Positions 53,295-62,972 are shown, numbered from the stretch's first letter. The stretch: 64,000 nucleotides of DNA from Novisyntrophococcus fermenticellae (GCF_018866245.1 NZ_CP076458.1:1426001-1490000), one strand, 5' to 3'. The notes: generated from the letters alone by a model not told the origin. Numbers and translations are program-made.

Positions 53295-54839
53295 TTATTC
53301 TTCCAGCAATCGAAAACACATTTGCAGATAGAGCCTGTTTCCCGAATTTTTCAGATCCAGTTTAAGAATTTCCAGAATACGGTCCAGACGATAGAAGAGT
53401 GTACTGCGATGAATGAAGAGATCTCTGGCTGTCTGCGTGGCATGACGCTCGTTGTCCAGATAGACCTGTAATGTGTGATATAGCTGTGCGTCATTTTCGG
53501 CATCATAGGATTTAAGATACAAAAGTCCTTCAGGACAGAGTACGCGTGCAGGCAATTCAGTGGTACCCCATAACAGAATATGGTCAAGGATGCAGTCTTT
53601 AAAATGATGACACCAGATCATAGGATTTTTTTTCAGACCGTATTTCAAAGCAAGTTCTGCCTGACGGTAGAAAAAGCAGGTGTCTTCGAAATTATGATAG
53701 AGATTGCTGATGCCTGCCTTAAAAAGCCCCTCTCGGATGATGTAGGAAATCTGTGGCATATATTCCTGTTGGTCGGCGTTGCGAATCAGTATGGCGATTC
53801 CATCCCTGTGCGGAAAGGCCACGGTATCGGAAAGCTTTCCTTCTATATAGTTGCAGGTGCTGATTACGGACAGATAGCTGATTTTGCGCTGGTCGTTACT
53901 CAGATGTATGCAAAGATAGCAATCATCCATCTTCCAGCCTGCTGCATCAAGTCCGTCCTGTATTAGAACAGGGTCTGTGACTGCATGATTCAGCATATCC
54001 TGAAAGAATTGCTCATAAGGCCGATAAAAGCTTTGCACTCCGTAGTTTCTGCGCATCATGGCAATTTTGATTACAGATATAAAATATTCAGCCAGCATGA
54101 AGTGACCGGGCAGAATAGGACTCTGTAATTCATCAATACAGAGTCTTCCTTTATAGTGGTCATCATTGTCCCAGATATTCACATAAAGAATCCTGTATCC
54201 TCTCAGACCGGCAGAAAACATGTCAGCACCTCTGGTTATGAGTGTCTGCTGGTATTCGGGATCCGTTTTAAAGTCATTCACCAGCTCCAGGGGAACTGTT
54301 TCAAACCCGGTATGCTCATTACAGCTCCAGGCGGGCATTTCGGGAGTATGCAGTGGGCATGCCAGAATATTAAACTGAGAGTCATGAATAAATAAAGGGT
54401 TTTTAAAAAAATCCAGACCGATTCTGCATAACTCCCCGATGCCCAGATCATGATTAAGGGCATATTGAAGCTGATCCTTCCAATGGTATATTTCTTCAAA
54501 TATTTGCTGAATCTGTTGAAGTAAATGGTAAATATCAATCGGTTCTTTAACTTCTACAAGGTGGAACAGGGTATTATGATAGGATTTCGGAGCCCAGCCG
54601 ATGACAATAAGTGCAAAAGGACTTGAAGGGGGATCCAAGGGAAGTTCTTCCTCTAATGCAAGATAGACGTAGTTTTGCTTCAGGGAAGCACAGCTCTTGA
54701 AAAGCCTGGGTGCTATGAGGGATAAAGTGCTTCTGCCTCTGCAATAGCTGAGATTTTCCGGAGTAATGTCCAGCCTGTCCAGGATAATCTGAATATCAAT
54801 CCTAAGTTCCTGTTTTTGTCCACTGCTTTTTTCTTTCAT
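53295..54839 (-). CDS. PucR/CdaR-family regulator, first of two in the methyl-transfer locus
   Basis: 514 residues from ATG 54839. No DNA-binding domain lies at the N-terminus; the C-terminal PucR helix-turn-helix is clear (ARDLFIHRSTLFYRLDRI, about 465-500). The central region (about 145-300) is GAF-like. PucR-type proteins activate catabolic genes in response to their substrate. Its ribosome site AGGAGGG is hidden in a perfect 17-bp hairpin that also follows the upstream gene; a second in-frame ATG at 54881 could give a 14-residue longer form coupled to the upstream stop. It is probably an activator of this corrinoid methyltransferase cluster. Confidence 0.85.
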   Translation of the reverse strand: MKEKSSGQKQELRIDIQIILDRLDITPENLSYCRGRSTLSLIAPRLFKSCASLKQNYVYLALEEELPLDPPSSPFALIVIGWAPKSYHNTLFHLVEVKEPIDIYHLLQQIQQIFEEIYHWKDQLQYALNHDLGIGELCRIGLDFFKNPLFIHDSQFNILACPLHTPEMPAWSCNEHTGFETVPLELVNDFKTDPEYQQTLITRGADMFSAGLRGYRILYVNIWDNDDHYKGRLCIDELQSPILPGHFMLAEYFISVIKIAMMRRNYGVQSFYRPYEQFFQDMLNHAVTDPVLIQDGLDAAGWKMDDCYLCIHLSNDQRKISYLSVISTCNYIEGKLSDTVAFPHRDGIAILIRNADQQEYMPQISYIIREGLFKAGISNLYHNFEDTCFFYRQAELALKYGLKKNPMIWCHHFKDCILDHILLWGTTELPARVLCPEGLLYLKSYDAENDAQLYHTLQVYLDNERHATQTARDLFIHRSTLFYRLDRILEILKLDLKNSGNRLYLQMCFRLLEE

Positions 54840-54878
54840 AAATATAGCCCTCCTGCGATGAGCAGGAGGGCTATATTT
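54840..54878 (-). promoter_or_regulatory. Perfect 17-bp hairpin: terminator of the UroD gene and mask over the regulator's ribosome site
   Basis: Bases 54840-54856 and 54862-54878 are exact reverse complements around GATGA. On the minus strand it begins six bases after the UroD stop and ends in TATATTT directly before the regulator's ATG. The AGGAGGG of the regulator is inside the second arm. Confidence 0.75.
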
Positions 54879-54884
54879 CATGAT

Positions 54885-55877
54885 TTAAAACATCTCCTTG
54901 CTGCACCGGTCAATTTCATCTGCGATAATAGGATCCACGTGCGGGAAGATGCTCCCTGAAAGTCCATAGGTCAGAGATGGGATAAACCCGGGAACATTAC
55001 GGTATTTTGCACAGGCTTCATGCACAACTGTGCGTATTTGTTCTTCTGTTGCATCCTCACGGTCTACGAGAGCGGCATCAATACCGCCCATCAGTCCCAT
55101 CTTACCCTGAAGTTCCTTTCCCATACTGACAATATCATTCTGAGGTAAGACACCCTGCCAGATATCCACGCTGATTTCAGGCATCTCAGTTACAATCGGT
55201 TCAAGGAAGGAATCTGCATGGTGCATCACAAGTATACCATAACTGTGAATCATATCATACATCTTTTTATAGTGAGGCTTGAAAATCTCACGCCAGATTT
55301 CAGGGCTGAAGAACATGCTGTTCTTGGCACCCCAGTCATCATGAGAAAGGATGATGTCGGGCTTCAGGTTCTCACATAAAAGCTGTGCATATGTAAAGCG
55401 GTATTCGGCAACAGCCGAAGCCAGTTCTGCCATATCCTCAGGCTCCATCAGAAGATTCATCAAAGTATCTTCAAATCCCATTAAAAAATGCAGCTCTTCA
55501 AAGAGTCCGGTACCCATAAAGCCCAAAACCAGATGCTCCTTCCGGTCGACAGTGGACGCTTTTTCTTTTGCATCCTTCCAGTCTGTGCAGTTTGCACGTA
55601 AATCCGGGATTCTGACATACTTTTTCCATTCTGTAACATCCGGGCAAACTTTGTTTTCAGCAGTAACGTGAGGCATTGCCGCAAACTGATCCTCGGGCCA
55701 TACAATTTCGGTTCCGAAGACATCTCTGGTGACAGAGCCCTTTACCCGGTTGCCTCTGGTAAAACGGAATACCGGGTCATTCATAACAGGGACATAAGGC
55801 TGGTATTGATTGACAAAGCGGTCAGGATGTCCGCCGGGTTTTAAAGTTTCCAATAAGTTTTCTTTTGCTGTCAACAT
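54885..55877 (-). CDS. UroD-family methyltransferase (candidate substrate:corrinoid methyltransferase I)
   Basis: 330 residues from ATG 55877 (MLTAKENLL), behind GGAGG. It has the uroporphyrinogen-decarboxylase fold with HDDWGAKNSMFFSPEIWRE, a typical stretch, and HHADSFLEP, with the His that binds zinc in MtaA-like methyltransferases. UroD relatives beside corrinoid proteins are known as O-demethylase methyltransferases or methylcobamide:CoM-type enzymes rather than haem enzymes. Here it most likely transfers a methyl group from an imported substrate to the corrinoid protein encoded 4 kb away. The substrate (methoxylated aromatic or other) is not deducible. Confidence 0.8.
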   Translation of the reverse strand: MLTAKENLLETLKPGGHPDRFVNQYQPYVPVMNDPVFRFTRGNRVKGSVTRDVFGTEIVWPEDQFAAMPHVTAENKVCPDVTEWKKYVRIPDLRANCTDWKDAKEKASTVDRKEHLVLGFMGTGLFEELHFLMGFEDTLMNLLMEPEDMAELASAVAEYRFTYAQLLCENLKPDIILSHDDWGAKNSMFFSPEIWREIFKPHYKKMYDMIHSYGILVMHHADSFLEPIVTEMPEISVDIWQGVLPQNDIVSMGKELQGKMGLMGGIDAALVDREDATEEQIRTVVHEACAKYRNVPGFIPSLTYGLSGSIFPHVDPIIADEIDRCSKEMF

Positions 55878-55916
55878 AGTAACCTCCATTTTTTTGAGTG
55901 CCTTACAGCACATAAT

Positions 55917-57326
55917 TTATGATTGCCTGGATGCAATTTCTGCCTGATACTGCTCTATTTTTTCCTTTGTCAGTTTAAAACCGAAAATCAGGATGAGAGC
56001 ACCCAGAATCAGAGCGATTGCCGGTATGACCATAAAACCAATACAAATTCCCCGCTGTAATTCCATACTTGCCGCAGACGGGTCAATATCTGCCGAGAAA
56101 GAGGCGAGGCCCAAACAGGCGGAGATAATGATTCCCCGGGTCACGATGGCAATTTTAAGGGGTACATTCTGCAGACCTGAAATCCACCCCGCCGCATTTT
56201 TACGTGTTTTCCACTCACTGTAGATGATTGTATCTGCATAGAGAGCCGGGGTCGATGCATAGGCAATCCCATAACCCAGCTGTGCAATACTCATAAGAGC
56301 TATTACCATGTAATAATTGTCAAATGCAAAATTGGCTGCAATCATGACAACGGCCATGGCCAGCATCGTAAAGATGGTCGTGTTTCTTGTACTGAACTTT
56401 TTAGAGAGATTCTTTGCAAAATAAGATCCCACCACGCACAGCAGATTTGAAATCAGAATATATACCTTCAGCAGATTGTCATTCTTTGCTACATACATAA
56501 AGTAGTATATGGCGATTCCGGCACAGACAAAATTAAACATATATTTTGTAAGATCCGCGAACATCAACGCAATAAGTGAAGGATTCTGAAGCAGTGATTT
56601 CACCAGATCACTGCCTGAAGTCCGGGTCTTGTCCTGTTTTTTGGAAGCAGTGGAAGGTTTGGAAACCTCTTCTTCATATCCTTCAAACATGCGAAAATGT
56701 ATAAAATATAAAACAGCCATGAACACACCGAGACAGAAGGCAACAGCCGCATACTGGTTTACTTTACCGATAAAACCCGCAAATACGGCTGCCAAAGGTG
56801 CTCCTACATAAGAAAAAACAACTTTGGAAAGGTTTGCCCAGAAAGCACGGGTGGATGCCAGATGCGAACGATCCTCTGCAGTCTTTCCGGCAACGCTGAT
56901 CATCGAGACGTTGGCCACATAGGCAAAATTCCAGACAACATGGCTTACGATGGCAGCCACGGTGATGACAACCGCCGAAAGTGCTTTATTTCCAAGGCTT
57001 ATAAATTGAAATGCATACAGAAATGGTACAATCCATGGCACCAGAATCAGCCAGGAACGATATCTTCCCCATTTCTTCGGTCTGATACTGTTCAGTACCG
57101 CACCATAAATCCAGGACAGACAGGCATCCACCATGCTTGCTGTCGTGGTTATGACCGAAACTGTACCCAGAGAAAACTGTGCCAGATTTGTAAGAAACAC
57201 GTTGAAGAAGTAGGATTCTACATTCGTCATCAACGTGAAGCCGAAATCTCCGACACCGTAAAAATACTTGAGGGGGCCAGTCAGCCCTTTAGGTTTTCCG
57301 CTGCCTTTCTTCTTTTGGCTCTCCAT
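55917..57326 (-). CDS. MFS transporter of the GPH (sugar:cation symporter) family
   Basis: 469 residues from ATG 57326, 5 bases after AAGGAGG. An upstream in-frame extension to 57476 lacks a ribosome site. About twelve membrane helices; the start GPLKYFYGVGDFGFTLM and the YASTPALYADTIIYSEWKT stretch are typical of GPH/MelB-like symporters. In this locus it probably imports the methylated substrate for the UroD-family enzyme, which starts 39 bp downstream. It need not be a sugar carrier, as GPH members occur in aromatic O-demethylase clusters. Confidence 0.85.
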   Translation of the reverse strand: MESQKKKGSGKPKGLTGPLKYFYGVGDFGFTLMTNVESYFFNVFLTNLAQFSLGTVSVITTTASMVDACLSWIYGAVLNSIRPKKWGRYRSWLILVPWIVPFLYAFQFISLGNKALSAVVITVAAIVSHVVWNFAYVANVSMISVAGKTAEDRSHLASTRAFWANLSKVVFSYVGAPLAAVFAGFIGKVNQYAAVAFCLGVFMAVLYFIHFRMFEGYEEEVSKPSTASKKQDKTRTSGSDLVKSLLQNPSLIALMFADLTKYMFNFVCAGIAIYYFMYVAKNDNLLKVYILISNLLCVVGSYFAKNLSKKFSTRNTTIFTMLAMAVVMIAANFAFDNYYMVIALMSIAQLGYGIAYASTPALYADTIIYSEWKTRKNAAGWISGLQNVPLKIAIVTRGIIISACLGLASFSADIDPSAASMELQRGICIGFMVIPAIALILGALILIFGFKLTKEKIEQYQAEIASRQS

Positions 57327-57443
57327 ATAGTCCTCCTTGAGACTTTTATTCAACAGATCAACTGCGCAGTTTGTCCTATTGGTTAAGTCCATTATAACCA
57401 GAGCCTGAAGATTCGTTAATACCCCAGAACGTTTGAAAGTTTT

Positions 57444-57479
57444 TCGGAACTTCCGACGAATTGTAGGAGGGTGCAATTC
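57444..57479. promoter_or_regulatory. Two adjacent inverted repeats upstream of the transporter gene
   Basis: TCGGAA-c-TTCCGA at 57444-57456 and GAATTG...CAATTC at 57458-57479 lie between the second PucR gene's stop and the transporter. They are candidate binding sites for one of the PucR regulators, or a terminator-like structure. Confidence 0.4.
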
Positions 57480-59035
57480 TAATGATGGAGTTCAAATCTT
57501 TCCAGAGAAACTGTCCCTTCCAATTGAAGAATCCGGTAAGAGAGATTAAGGTAAAACAACTGATCCTCATCTTCAAAATCGATCCCGGCCAGTTCCTTGA
57601 TCCGATCCAGCCGATACAGGAAGGTACTGCGGTGAATGTATAAATCCCGGGCGGCAGCCACGGCATTCAGATGATTTTTAAGATAGACTTCCAGAGTCTT
57701 GCAGTAGTCGGATTTATGGCTTATGTCATAATTTTTCAGAAGAAGGATTTTTTGTGAACAGGCAAGATGTACGGGCATCTTTCCGGTGGAGTTTTCCAAA
57801 AGCCAGATCAATGAAAGCGAATCAAACCGATGAATCCAACGATAAGGATGGTGACGCGTGCCGATATCCAGAGCAATCCGGGACTGCATGCAGCAATAAT
57901 ACAGATCATAGGTTCCGTGAAAGGGGTTGCTGATGCCTGCTTTCAAAAAACTGTCTCTTAAAAACTCTACACATGAGGTTATCAGATCCTCTGCGTTTTT
58001 ACCGAATCGTGTCAGATTTACAAAGATAATAATATCTTCATTCTGCTGAAAGGCACAGGCCCCGGTAATAATTTCTTCAAAATAGTGACAGATATACTTT
58101 GCGGTCAGATTCTGCCGGTCCAGAGAGGCGGTCTTCAGGCTCAGACAGCAATAATCATGGGAAGAAAGCCAGCCGTATTCCGAAAAACGGTTGTCCAGAA
58201 GCGTATAGTCAGACAGGTTATTATCAATAACTTCCCTTAAAAGGTGTTCCAGGGAGTATCCTGCATGGTCATTATCGGCACCGCTTCTGGACAAGGAGAG
58301 ATTTATGTATTCAGACAGATGTGCTAAAAGGGGAGCACTGGCCGTATCAATTTTCTTTAATTCTTCGGAAAGAATCAGGCGGTAGGAGAATATCCGGTGT
58401 TCAAATAAATTCACACACAACTCTCTGGAACCTGTAAAATACTCAGGAAAGAAAAAAGGTTCCTGATAATATTGTGCCTGACTGTAGAGTGGGTCCAGTT
58501 TACAGGTGGTCAGATTTTCAAAGTTCAGGTTTGGATCCGTCAGATGAAAGAGCTCCGGTTTTTCTTCAATGACGGACGAATAAGCCAGTAAAAAATAGTC
58601 GGATGCCCGGAGAAGTAATGGATTCCCAAAAATTGGAAAACTAACATCAAGAAGAGCAGACAGAGACTCCTCCTGCTGAACGATTCTACGAAGGGATTCA
58701 TCCCAGGTATCATATCTGTCAAAGACGGACTGGATATAATTGAACAGCTCCCATATATCGATATAATCCGGAAGTTTCAGCACTTTGCCCGCATCATGTT
58801 CCGCTTTTTTGTCAGTATGTGTCAGAAGCAGAATGAAATAATCGTCATCTGTTTGGTATTCCCAGGATTCAGGCAGCTGCTCCCGGCAGATGACCACATG
58901 ATTTTTTAAAGGCTCATGGGATGGGTCATAGATATACGGACGTCCCAGATTCAGTACGGTTTTTGTGCTGATTGACAATGAAATCTGAAAGTGGGATGAT
59001 AATTCTTCGCAGATGATACGTTCACTTAATTTCAC
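57479..59035 (-). CDS. PucR/CdaR-family regulator, second of two
   Basis: 518 residues from GTG 59035, 8 bases after AAGGAGG; the ATG at 59065 lies before this site. Architecture equals the first regulator: an unannotated N-terminal region, a GAF-like middle, and a C-terminal PucR helix-turn-helix (ARDLYIHRSTFLYRLDRI). The two proteins share that C-terminal motif almost exactly and are paralogues. It is divergent from the methyl-THF:corrinoid methyltransferase gene and upstream of the transporter gene, so it may control both arms. Confidence 0.85.
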   Translation of the reverse strand: MKLSERIICEELSSHFQISLSISTKTVLNLGRPYIYDPSHEPLKNHVVICREQLPESWEYQTDDDYFILLLTHTDKKAEHDAGKVLKLPDYIDIWELFNYIQSVFDRYDTWDESLRRIVQQEESLSALLDVSFPIFGNPLLLRASDYFLLAYSSVIEEKPELFHLTDPNLNFENLTTCKLDPLYSQAQYYQEPFFFPEYFTGSRELCVNLFEHRIFSYRLILSEELKKIDTASAPLLAHLSEYINLSLSRSGADNDHAGYSLEHLLREVIDNNLSDYTLLDNRFSEYGWLSSHDYCCLSLKTASLDRQNLTAKYICHYFEEIITGACAFQQNEDIIIFVNLTRFGKNAEDLITSCVEFLRDSFLKAGISNPFHGTYDLYYCCMQSRIALDIGTRHHPYRWIHRFDSLSLIWLLENSTGKMPVHLACSQKILLLKNYDISHKSDYCKTLEVYLKNHLNAVAAARDLYIHRSTFLYRLDRIKELAGIDFEDEDQLFYLNLSYRILQLEGTVSLERFELHH

Positions 59036-59211
59036 TTTAAATTCCTCCTTAATCACTTCATACACATTGTATGAAAAGTGAAGCTAAATGTCAATACATC
59101 TGCGGATGTTGCCTAAAAAAGAAGTCTGCTAAAATGTAATAGTAAACAAACTTAGGTGCAGTCCTTTTGCGTCATATTGTGAGGCTGCCCAAATAAGAGG
59201 AGGTAACACAA

Positions 59212-60021
59212 TTGATAATCATTGGTGAAAAGATCAATGGATCGATTCCGATTGTGGCAAAAGCTATTGCAGAAAGAGACTCGGAATTTATTAAAGAAAG
59301 AGCCAAAATACAGGCTGCAGCCAATGCTACATTCATTGACTGCTGTGCGTCGGTACCGGAGGCAGAGGAAGTTGAGACCCTTAAGTGGATGATTGACTGC
59401 ATACAGGAAGTCACAGATCTTCCAATCAGCGTTGACAGCCCAAGCCCTGCAGTACTGGCAGAAGTATTTTCATACTGTAAGCGTCCGGGTCTTATCAATT
59501 CTGTATCCATGGAGGGGGACAAGATTGACAAGATTTTCCCATTGATTGCTGACACAGAATGGAACGTTATCGCCCTTTGCAGTGATGATACGGGAATTCC
59601 AAAGACCGCGGAAGACCGTCTGAGGGTATTTAACAATATTATGGCAAAGGCAAAGGAATATGGGATTAAACCTTCCAGAATCTATATTGACCCGCTGGTA
59701 GAGATGCTATGCACTTCTGAGGACGGGATTGCCATGAACGTAGAGGTTATCAGTACAGTGAGGAACCAGTATCCCGATATTCACATTGTAGCGGCAGTCA
59801 GCAATATATCCTTTAATCTGCCGATGCGTAAGTATGTAAATCTTGGATTTACAGTTCTGGCGATGAATGCGGGACTTGACAGCGGAATACTTGATCCCAC
59901 GAACAGGGATATGCTGGGGCTTATCTATGCCACAGAAGCATTGCTCGGACAAGATGATTATTGCATGGAATACATAGGTGCTTACCGTGACGGGCTGTTC
60001 AGCAAACCGGAAGCAAAGTAA
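59212..60021 (+). CDS. Methyltetrahydrofolate:corrinoid methyltransferase (pterin-binding)
   Basis: 269 residues from TTG 59212, 7 bases after AGGAGG. It has a dihydropteroate-synthase-like TIM barrel, with INGSIP near the start, PISVDSPSPA, SVSMEGDK and YIDPLVEML as the pterin-pocket strands. Homologues (AcsE, MtvA-type) move a methyl group between a corrinoid protein and tetrahydrofolate. In this locus it is expected to pass the substrate's methyl group to tetrahydrofolate. It is the first gene of a plus-strand operon of five genes. Confidence 0.88.
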   Translation: MIIIGEKINGSIPIVAKAIAERDSEFIKERAKIQAAANATFIDCCASVPEAEEVETLKWMIDCIQEVTDLPISVDSPSPAVLAEVFSYCKRPGLINSVSMEGDKIDKIFPLIADTEWNVIALCSDDTGIPKTAEDRLRVFNNIMAKAKEYGIKPSRIYIDPLVEMLCTSEDGIAMNVEVISTVRNQYPDIHIVAAVSNISFNLPMRKYVNLGFTVLAMNAGLDSGILDPTNRDMLGLIYATEALLGQDDYCMEYIGAYRDGLFSKPEAK

Positions 60022-60093
60022 AGATTATTTTTGTGTACTGATACCGCGCGGAAACGGTATTGGAACAAATAAAAAAAGCGGAGGAAATTAATT

Positions 60094-60726
60094 ATGTCTA
60101 AAATTGAAGAAGTTGCTGCATTAGTTGAAAAGGGAAAAGCAAAACAGATCGGGGCTGCGGTACAGTCTGCATTGGATGAAGGATGTGATCCGGTCGAGAT
60201 CCTGAACAAGGGTATGATTGATGCAATGGGTATCGTAGGAGAAAAATTCAAAAACAATGAAATCTTTGTTCCTGAGATGCTGGTAGCTGCAAAAGCCATG
60301 AAGGTTGGAGTAGAGGTTTTAAAACCGCACCTGGCAAGCGATGCAACCGGAGCATTGGGAAAACTGATTATAGCAACTGTTGCAGGCGACCTTCATGATA
60401 TCGGTAAAAATCTTGTAGCCATGATGCTGGAAAGCGCAGGCTTTGAAGTAATCGATCTTGGCGTTGATGTCCCGGCGGATAAAATCATAGCTGCAGTGAA
60501 CGAAAATCCGGACACAAAGATTGTAGCACTGTCCGCACTTCTGACCACTACAATGCCTGCTATGCGTGATACTGTATCTGCTCTGGCGGCACAGGATTTC
60601 CGTAAGGATATTAAAATTATGGTAGGCGGCGCACCGATTACGCAGGCTTTTGCAGATGAGGTCGGAGCCGATGGATATTCTGAAGATGCTGCTTCTGCAG
60701 CAACTTTGGCAAAATCACTTGTTTAA
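60094..60726 (+). CDS. Corrinoid (B12-binding) methyl-carrier protein 1
   Basis: 210 residues. The N-terminal helical cap (about 1-88) is followed by the Rossmann-like B12 domain with the DLHDIG motif; H101 is the lower cobalt ligand. GVDVP and VGGAPITQ are further family motifs. It carries the methyl group on cobalt between the two methyltransferases. GCGGAGG precedes the ATG. It is closely related to the second corrinoid protein in the locus. Confidence 0.93.
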   Translation: MSKIEEVAALVEKGKAKQIGAAVQSALDEGCDPVEILNKGMIDAMGIVGEKFKNNEIFVPEMLVAAKAMKVGVEVLKPHLASDATGALGKLIIATVAGDLHDIGKNLVAMMLESAGFEVIDLGVDVPADKIIAAVNENPDTKIVALSALLTTTMPAMRDTVSALAAQDFRKDIKIMVGGAPITQAFADEVGADGYSEDAASAATLAKSLV

Positions 60727-60823
60727 ATGAAAGTTACCCTTCTTATGATTAATCAGGCTGCTGCATGGTATCGTGCAGCAGCCTTCTTTCTAGTAAAGTA
60801 TGAGCGGTGAAAGGGTGGTGAAG

Positions 60824-62416
60824 ATGGCGGGATATAAAATAAAGTTTTTACCTTTGGGAAATACCTTTGAGGTCATGGAAAATACCACAATTCTGGAAGC
60901 GGAGCGTTTGGCTGGGCTGGAGCCGGATGCCCCCTGCGGCGGCAGGGGAATATGTGGAAAATGCAGCGTTATAGAAGAACTGAATGGAGAGAAGAGAGTG
61001 GTTTTAGCCTGTCAGACAAAAGTTGATCATGATATGGTGATTCACACGGGAGACAGAACGGAAAGCAGACATAAGATTCTGACAGAAGGAGTGTGCAGAA
61101 GTGTAGAGGTGATTCCGGCGGTTCCCGGGGCCGATCAGGGATATCTGATGGCATTTGATATCGGTACAACTACCATAGCAGGATATTTGATGGATGGAAA
61201 GACAGGCAGGCAGCTTTCGATTGTCAGCACCATGAATCCGCAATTTCAATTTGGGGCTGATGTGATTGCAAGAGCAAATTACGTATTGGAACATAATGGA
61301 AAAAGGATGCAGGAAGTAGTACAGAAAGCCTTGAATAATCTGATATCGGCAGCATGCAGGGAAGCAGGAGTCAGTACGCAGGATATCCGGCTTGTTTCAA
61401 TTGCAGGGAATACCTGCATGCATCATCTGTTCCTTGGAATCTCTCCCCGAAGTCTTGTCATAGCACCTTATGTGCCCGAGGTAAAGGAAGGTATATTACA
61501 GGATGCGGCAGAATGCCGGCTGAGAATCCATCCGGAAGGGAAGGTGATGATTCTGCCGAATATTGCAGGTTTTGTGGGAGCCGATACGGCAGCCTGTATG
61601 TTGGCTGTAGACTTCGGACGTCTGGAATCCTTGACACTTATGATTGATATTGGTACGAACGGTGAGCTGGTAATGGGGAACCGGAAAAGAATTGTTACCT
61701 GCTCTACGGCAGCAGGTCCTGCTTTTGAAGGTGCGAAGATTGGTTGTGGTATGCGGGGAGCCAGGGGAGCTATCAGCCACGTGTACGCAGAGGGGCAGGA
61801 ACTGAAACTGGAGATCATCGACGCACAGAAAGCAGCAGGAATCTGCGGTTCGGGATTGATTGATACAATTGCATTTCTTATACAATTTGGATTTATTGAC
61901 TGCGGTGGTGGCTTTTCTGAACCGGACGAATTGAAGACAGAAGTCGGAAAAGCCAATGCCTGGCGGCTTCAAACACGGAAAGGGAAACCAGTGTTTATCC
62001 TGCAGGAGGCGGATGAGTCTGAGGACAGTAAAGAGATACTGATTTCTCAAAAGGATGTAAGAGAAGTACAGCTGGCAAAAGGTGCCATAGCTGCAGGAAT
62101 CAGGATGCTGATGCAGAAACTGGCGATTGGTACGGAGCAGATTGAACAGGTACTTTTGGCCGGAGCCTTTGGCAATTATATGAGTTCAGACAGTGCCTGT
62201 ATCATCGGCTTAATCCCTTATGAGCTGAAGGATAGGATAAGGGGAATTGGAAACGCTGCCGGAGAAGGAGCGAAGCTGGCGGCATTGAACGGAAAACTTT
62301 TTCAGGAAATCTGTGAACTGGTAAGAGGTGTGGAATTTATAGAATTGGCCATGGAACCGGAATTCCAGGATATATTTGTGGATGAATTAGAGTTTGCGAA
62401 TGCGGAGGAAAGATGA
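60824..62416 (+). CDS. ASKHA-domain [2Fe-2S] corrinoid activation protein
   Basis: 530 residues from ATG 60824, 8 bases after AGGG. The N-terminal ferredoxin domain has C38-x5-C44-x2-C47-x15-C63 for a [2Fe-2S] cluster. The large C-terminal ASKHA ATPase region (DUF4445) shows AFDIGTTTIAGYLMDG, IDIGTNGEL and AGAFGNYM. Such RACo-type proteins reduce inactive cob(II)alamin to cob(I)alamin with ATP, restoring corrinoid methyltransferases. It lies between the two corrinoid protein genes with a 1 bp gap to DUF2284, fitting that role. Confidence 0.92.
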   Translation: MAGYKIKFLPLGNTFEVMENTTILEAERLAGLEPDAPCGGRGICGKCSVIEELNGEKRVVLACQTKVDHDMVIHTGDRTESRHKILTEGVCRSVEVIPAVPGADQGYLMAFDIGTTTIAGYLMDGKTGRQLSIVSTMNPQFQFGADVIARANYVLEHNGKRMQEVVQKALNNLISAACREAGVSTQDIRLVSIAGNTCMHHLFLGISPRSLVIAPYVPEVKEGILQDAAECRLRIHPEGKVMILPNIAGFVGADTAACMLAVDFGRLESLTLMIDIGTNGELVMGNRKRIVTCSTAAGPAFEGAKIGCGMRGARGAISHVYAEGQELKLEIIDAQKAAGICGSGLIDTIAFLIQFGFIDCGGGFSEPDELKTEVGKANAWRLQTRKGKPVFILQEADESEDSKEILISQKDVREVQLAKGAIAAGIRMLMQKLAIGTEQIEQVLLAGAFGNYMSSDSACIIGLIPYELKDRIRGIGNAAGEGAKLAALNGKLFQEICELVRGVEFIELAMEPEFQDIFVDELEFANAEER

Positions 62417-62417
62417 T

Positions 62418-62954
62418 ATGATAGAAGAATGGGTAAAGGCCGCACTGGGGCTTGGATTTGAGGCGGCAGCACCGCTTGATGTGAGCACTTTGAAAATGCT
62501 CCCTGAAGTCCGCAATATGTGCGCAGCTGACAGATGTCATATGTATGATAAAAATTGGGCATGTCCGCCTGGTTGTGGCTCTTTGGAGGCGTGCGAAGAA
62601 GAGGTGAAAACTTATCCTGCCGGGATCATTGTTCAGAGCAGAGGAGAACTTGAAGATTCTTTTGATTTTGAAGGAATGAAAGAGATTGAAGAAAAGCATA
62701 AGGAACGGTTTCTGAAGCTGAGGGATGAGCTTTTAAAGTCGGTGAAAAGGGTTTTGCCTCTTGGCAGCGGCAGTTGTACGCTGTGCAGCGTATGCACTTA
62801 TCCGGATAAACCTTGCCGTATGCCGGACAGGCGGATATCATCGATGGAAGCTTATGGGCTTTTAGTCAGCCAGGTATGCAGTGATAACAATTTACCCTAT
62901 TATTATGGAGCAGGAACACTTACCTACACAAGCTGTTTTTTAATGGATATATAA
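62418..62954 (+). CDS. DUF2284 cysteine-rich protein
   Basis: 178 residues from ATG 62418, behind GGAGG and 1 bp after the activator gene. Cysteines are arranged in two groups: MCAADRCHMYDKNWACPPGC near 36-55 and CTLCSVCTYPDKPC near 122-135, consistent with a metal or Fe-S site. There is no membrane segment. The family has no established function. Its fixed position between the activator and the second corrinoid protein suggests an electron-transfer or corrinoid-handling role; that is inference from context. Confidence 0.8.
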   Translation: MIEEWVKAALGLGFEAAAPLDVSTLKMLPEVRNMCAADRCHMYDKNWACPPGCGSLEACEEEVKTYPAGIIVQSRGELEDSFDFEGMKEIEEKHKERFLKLRDELLKSVKRVLPLGSGSCTLCSVCTYPDKPCRMPDRRISSMEAYGLLVSQVCSDNNLPYYYGAGTLTYTSCFLMDI

Positions 62955-62972
62955 TAAGGAGCGGTAGTTATC

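Noticed and set aside
61496..62050. Minus-strand open frame opposite the corrinoid activator
   Set aside because: Antisense shadow; no motifs or ribosome site.
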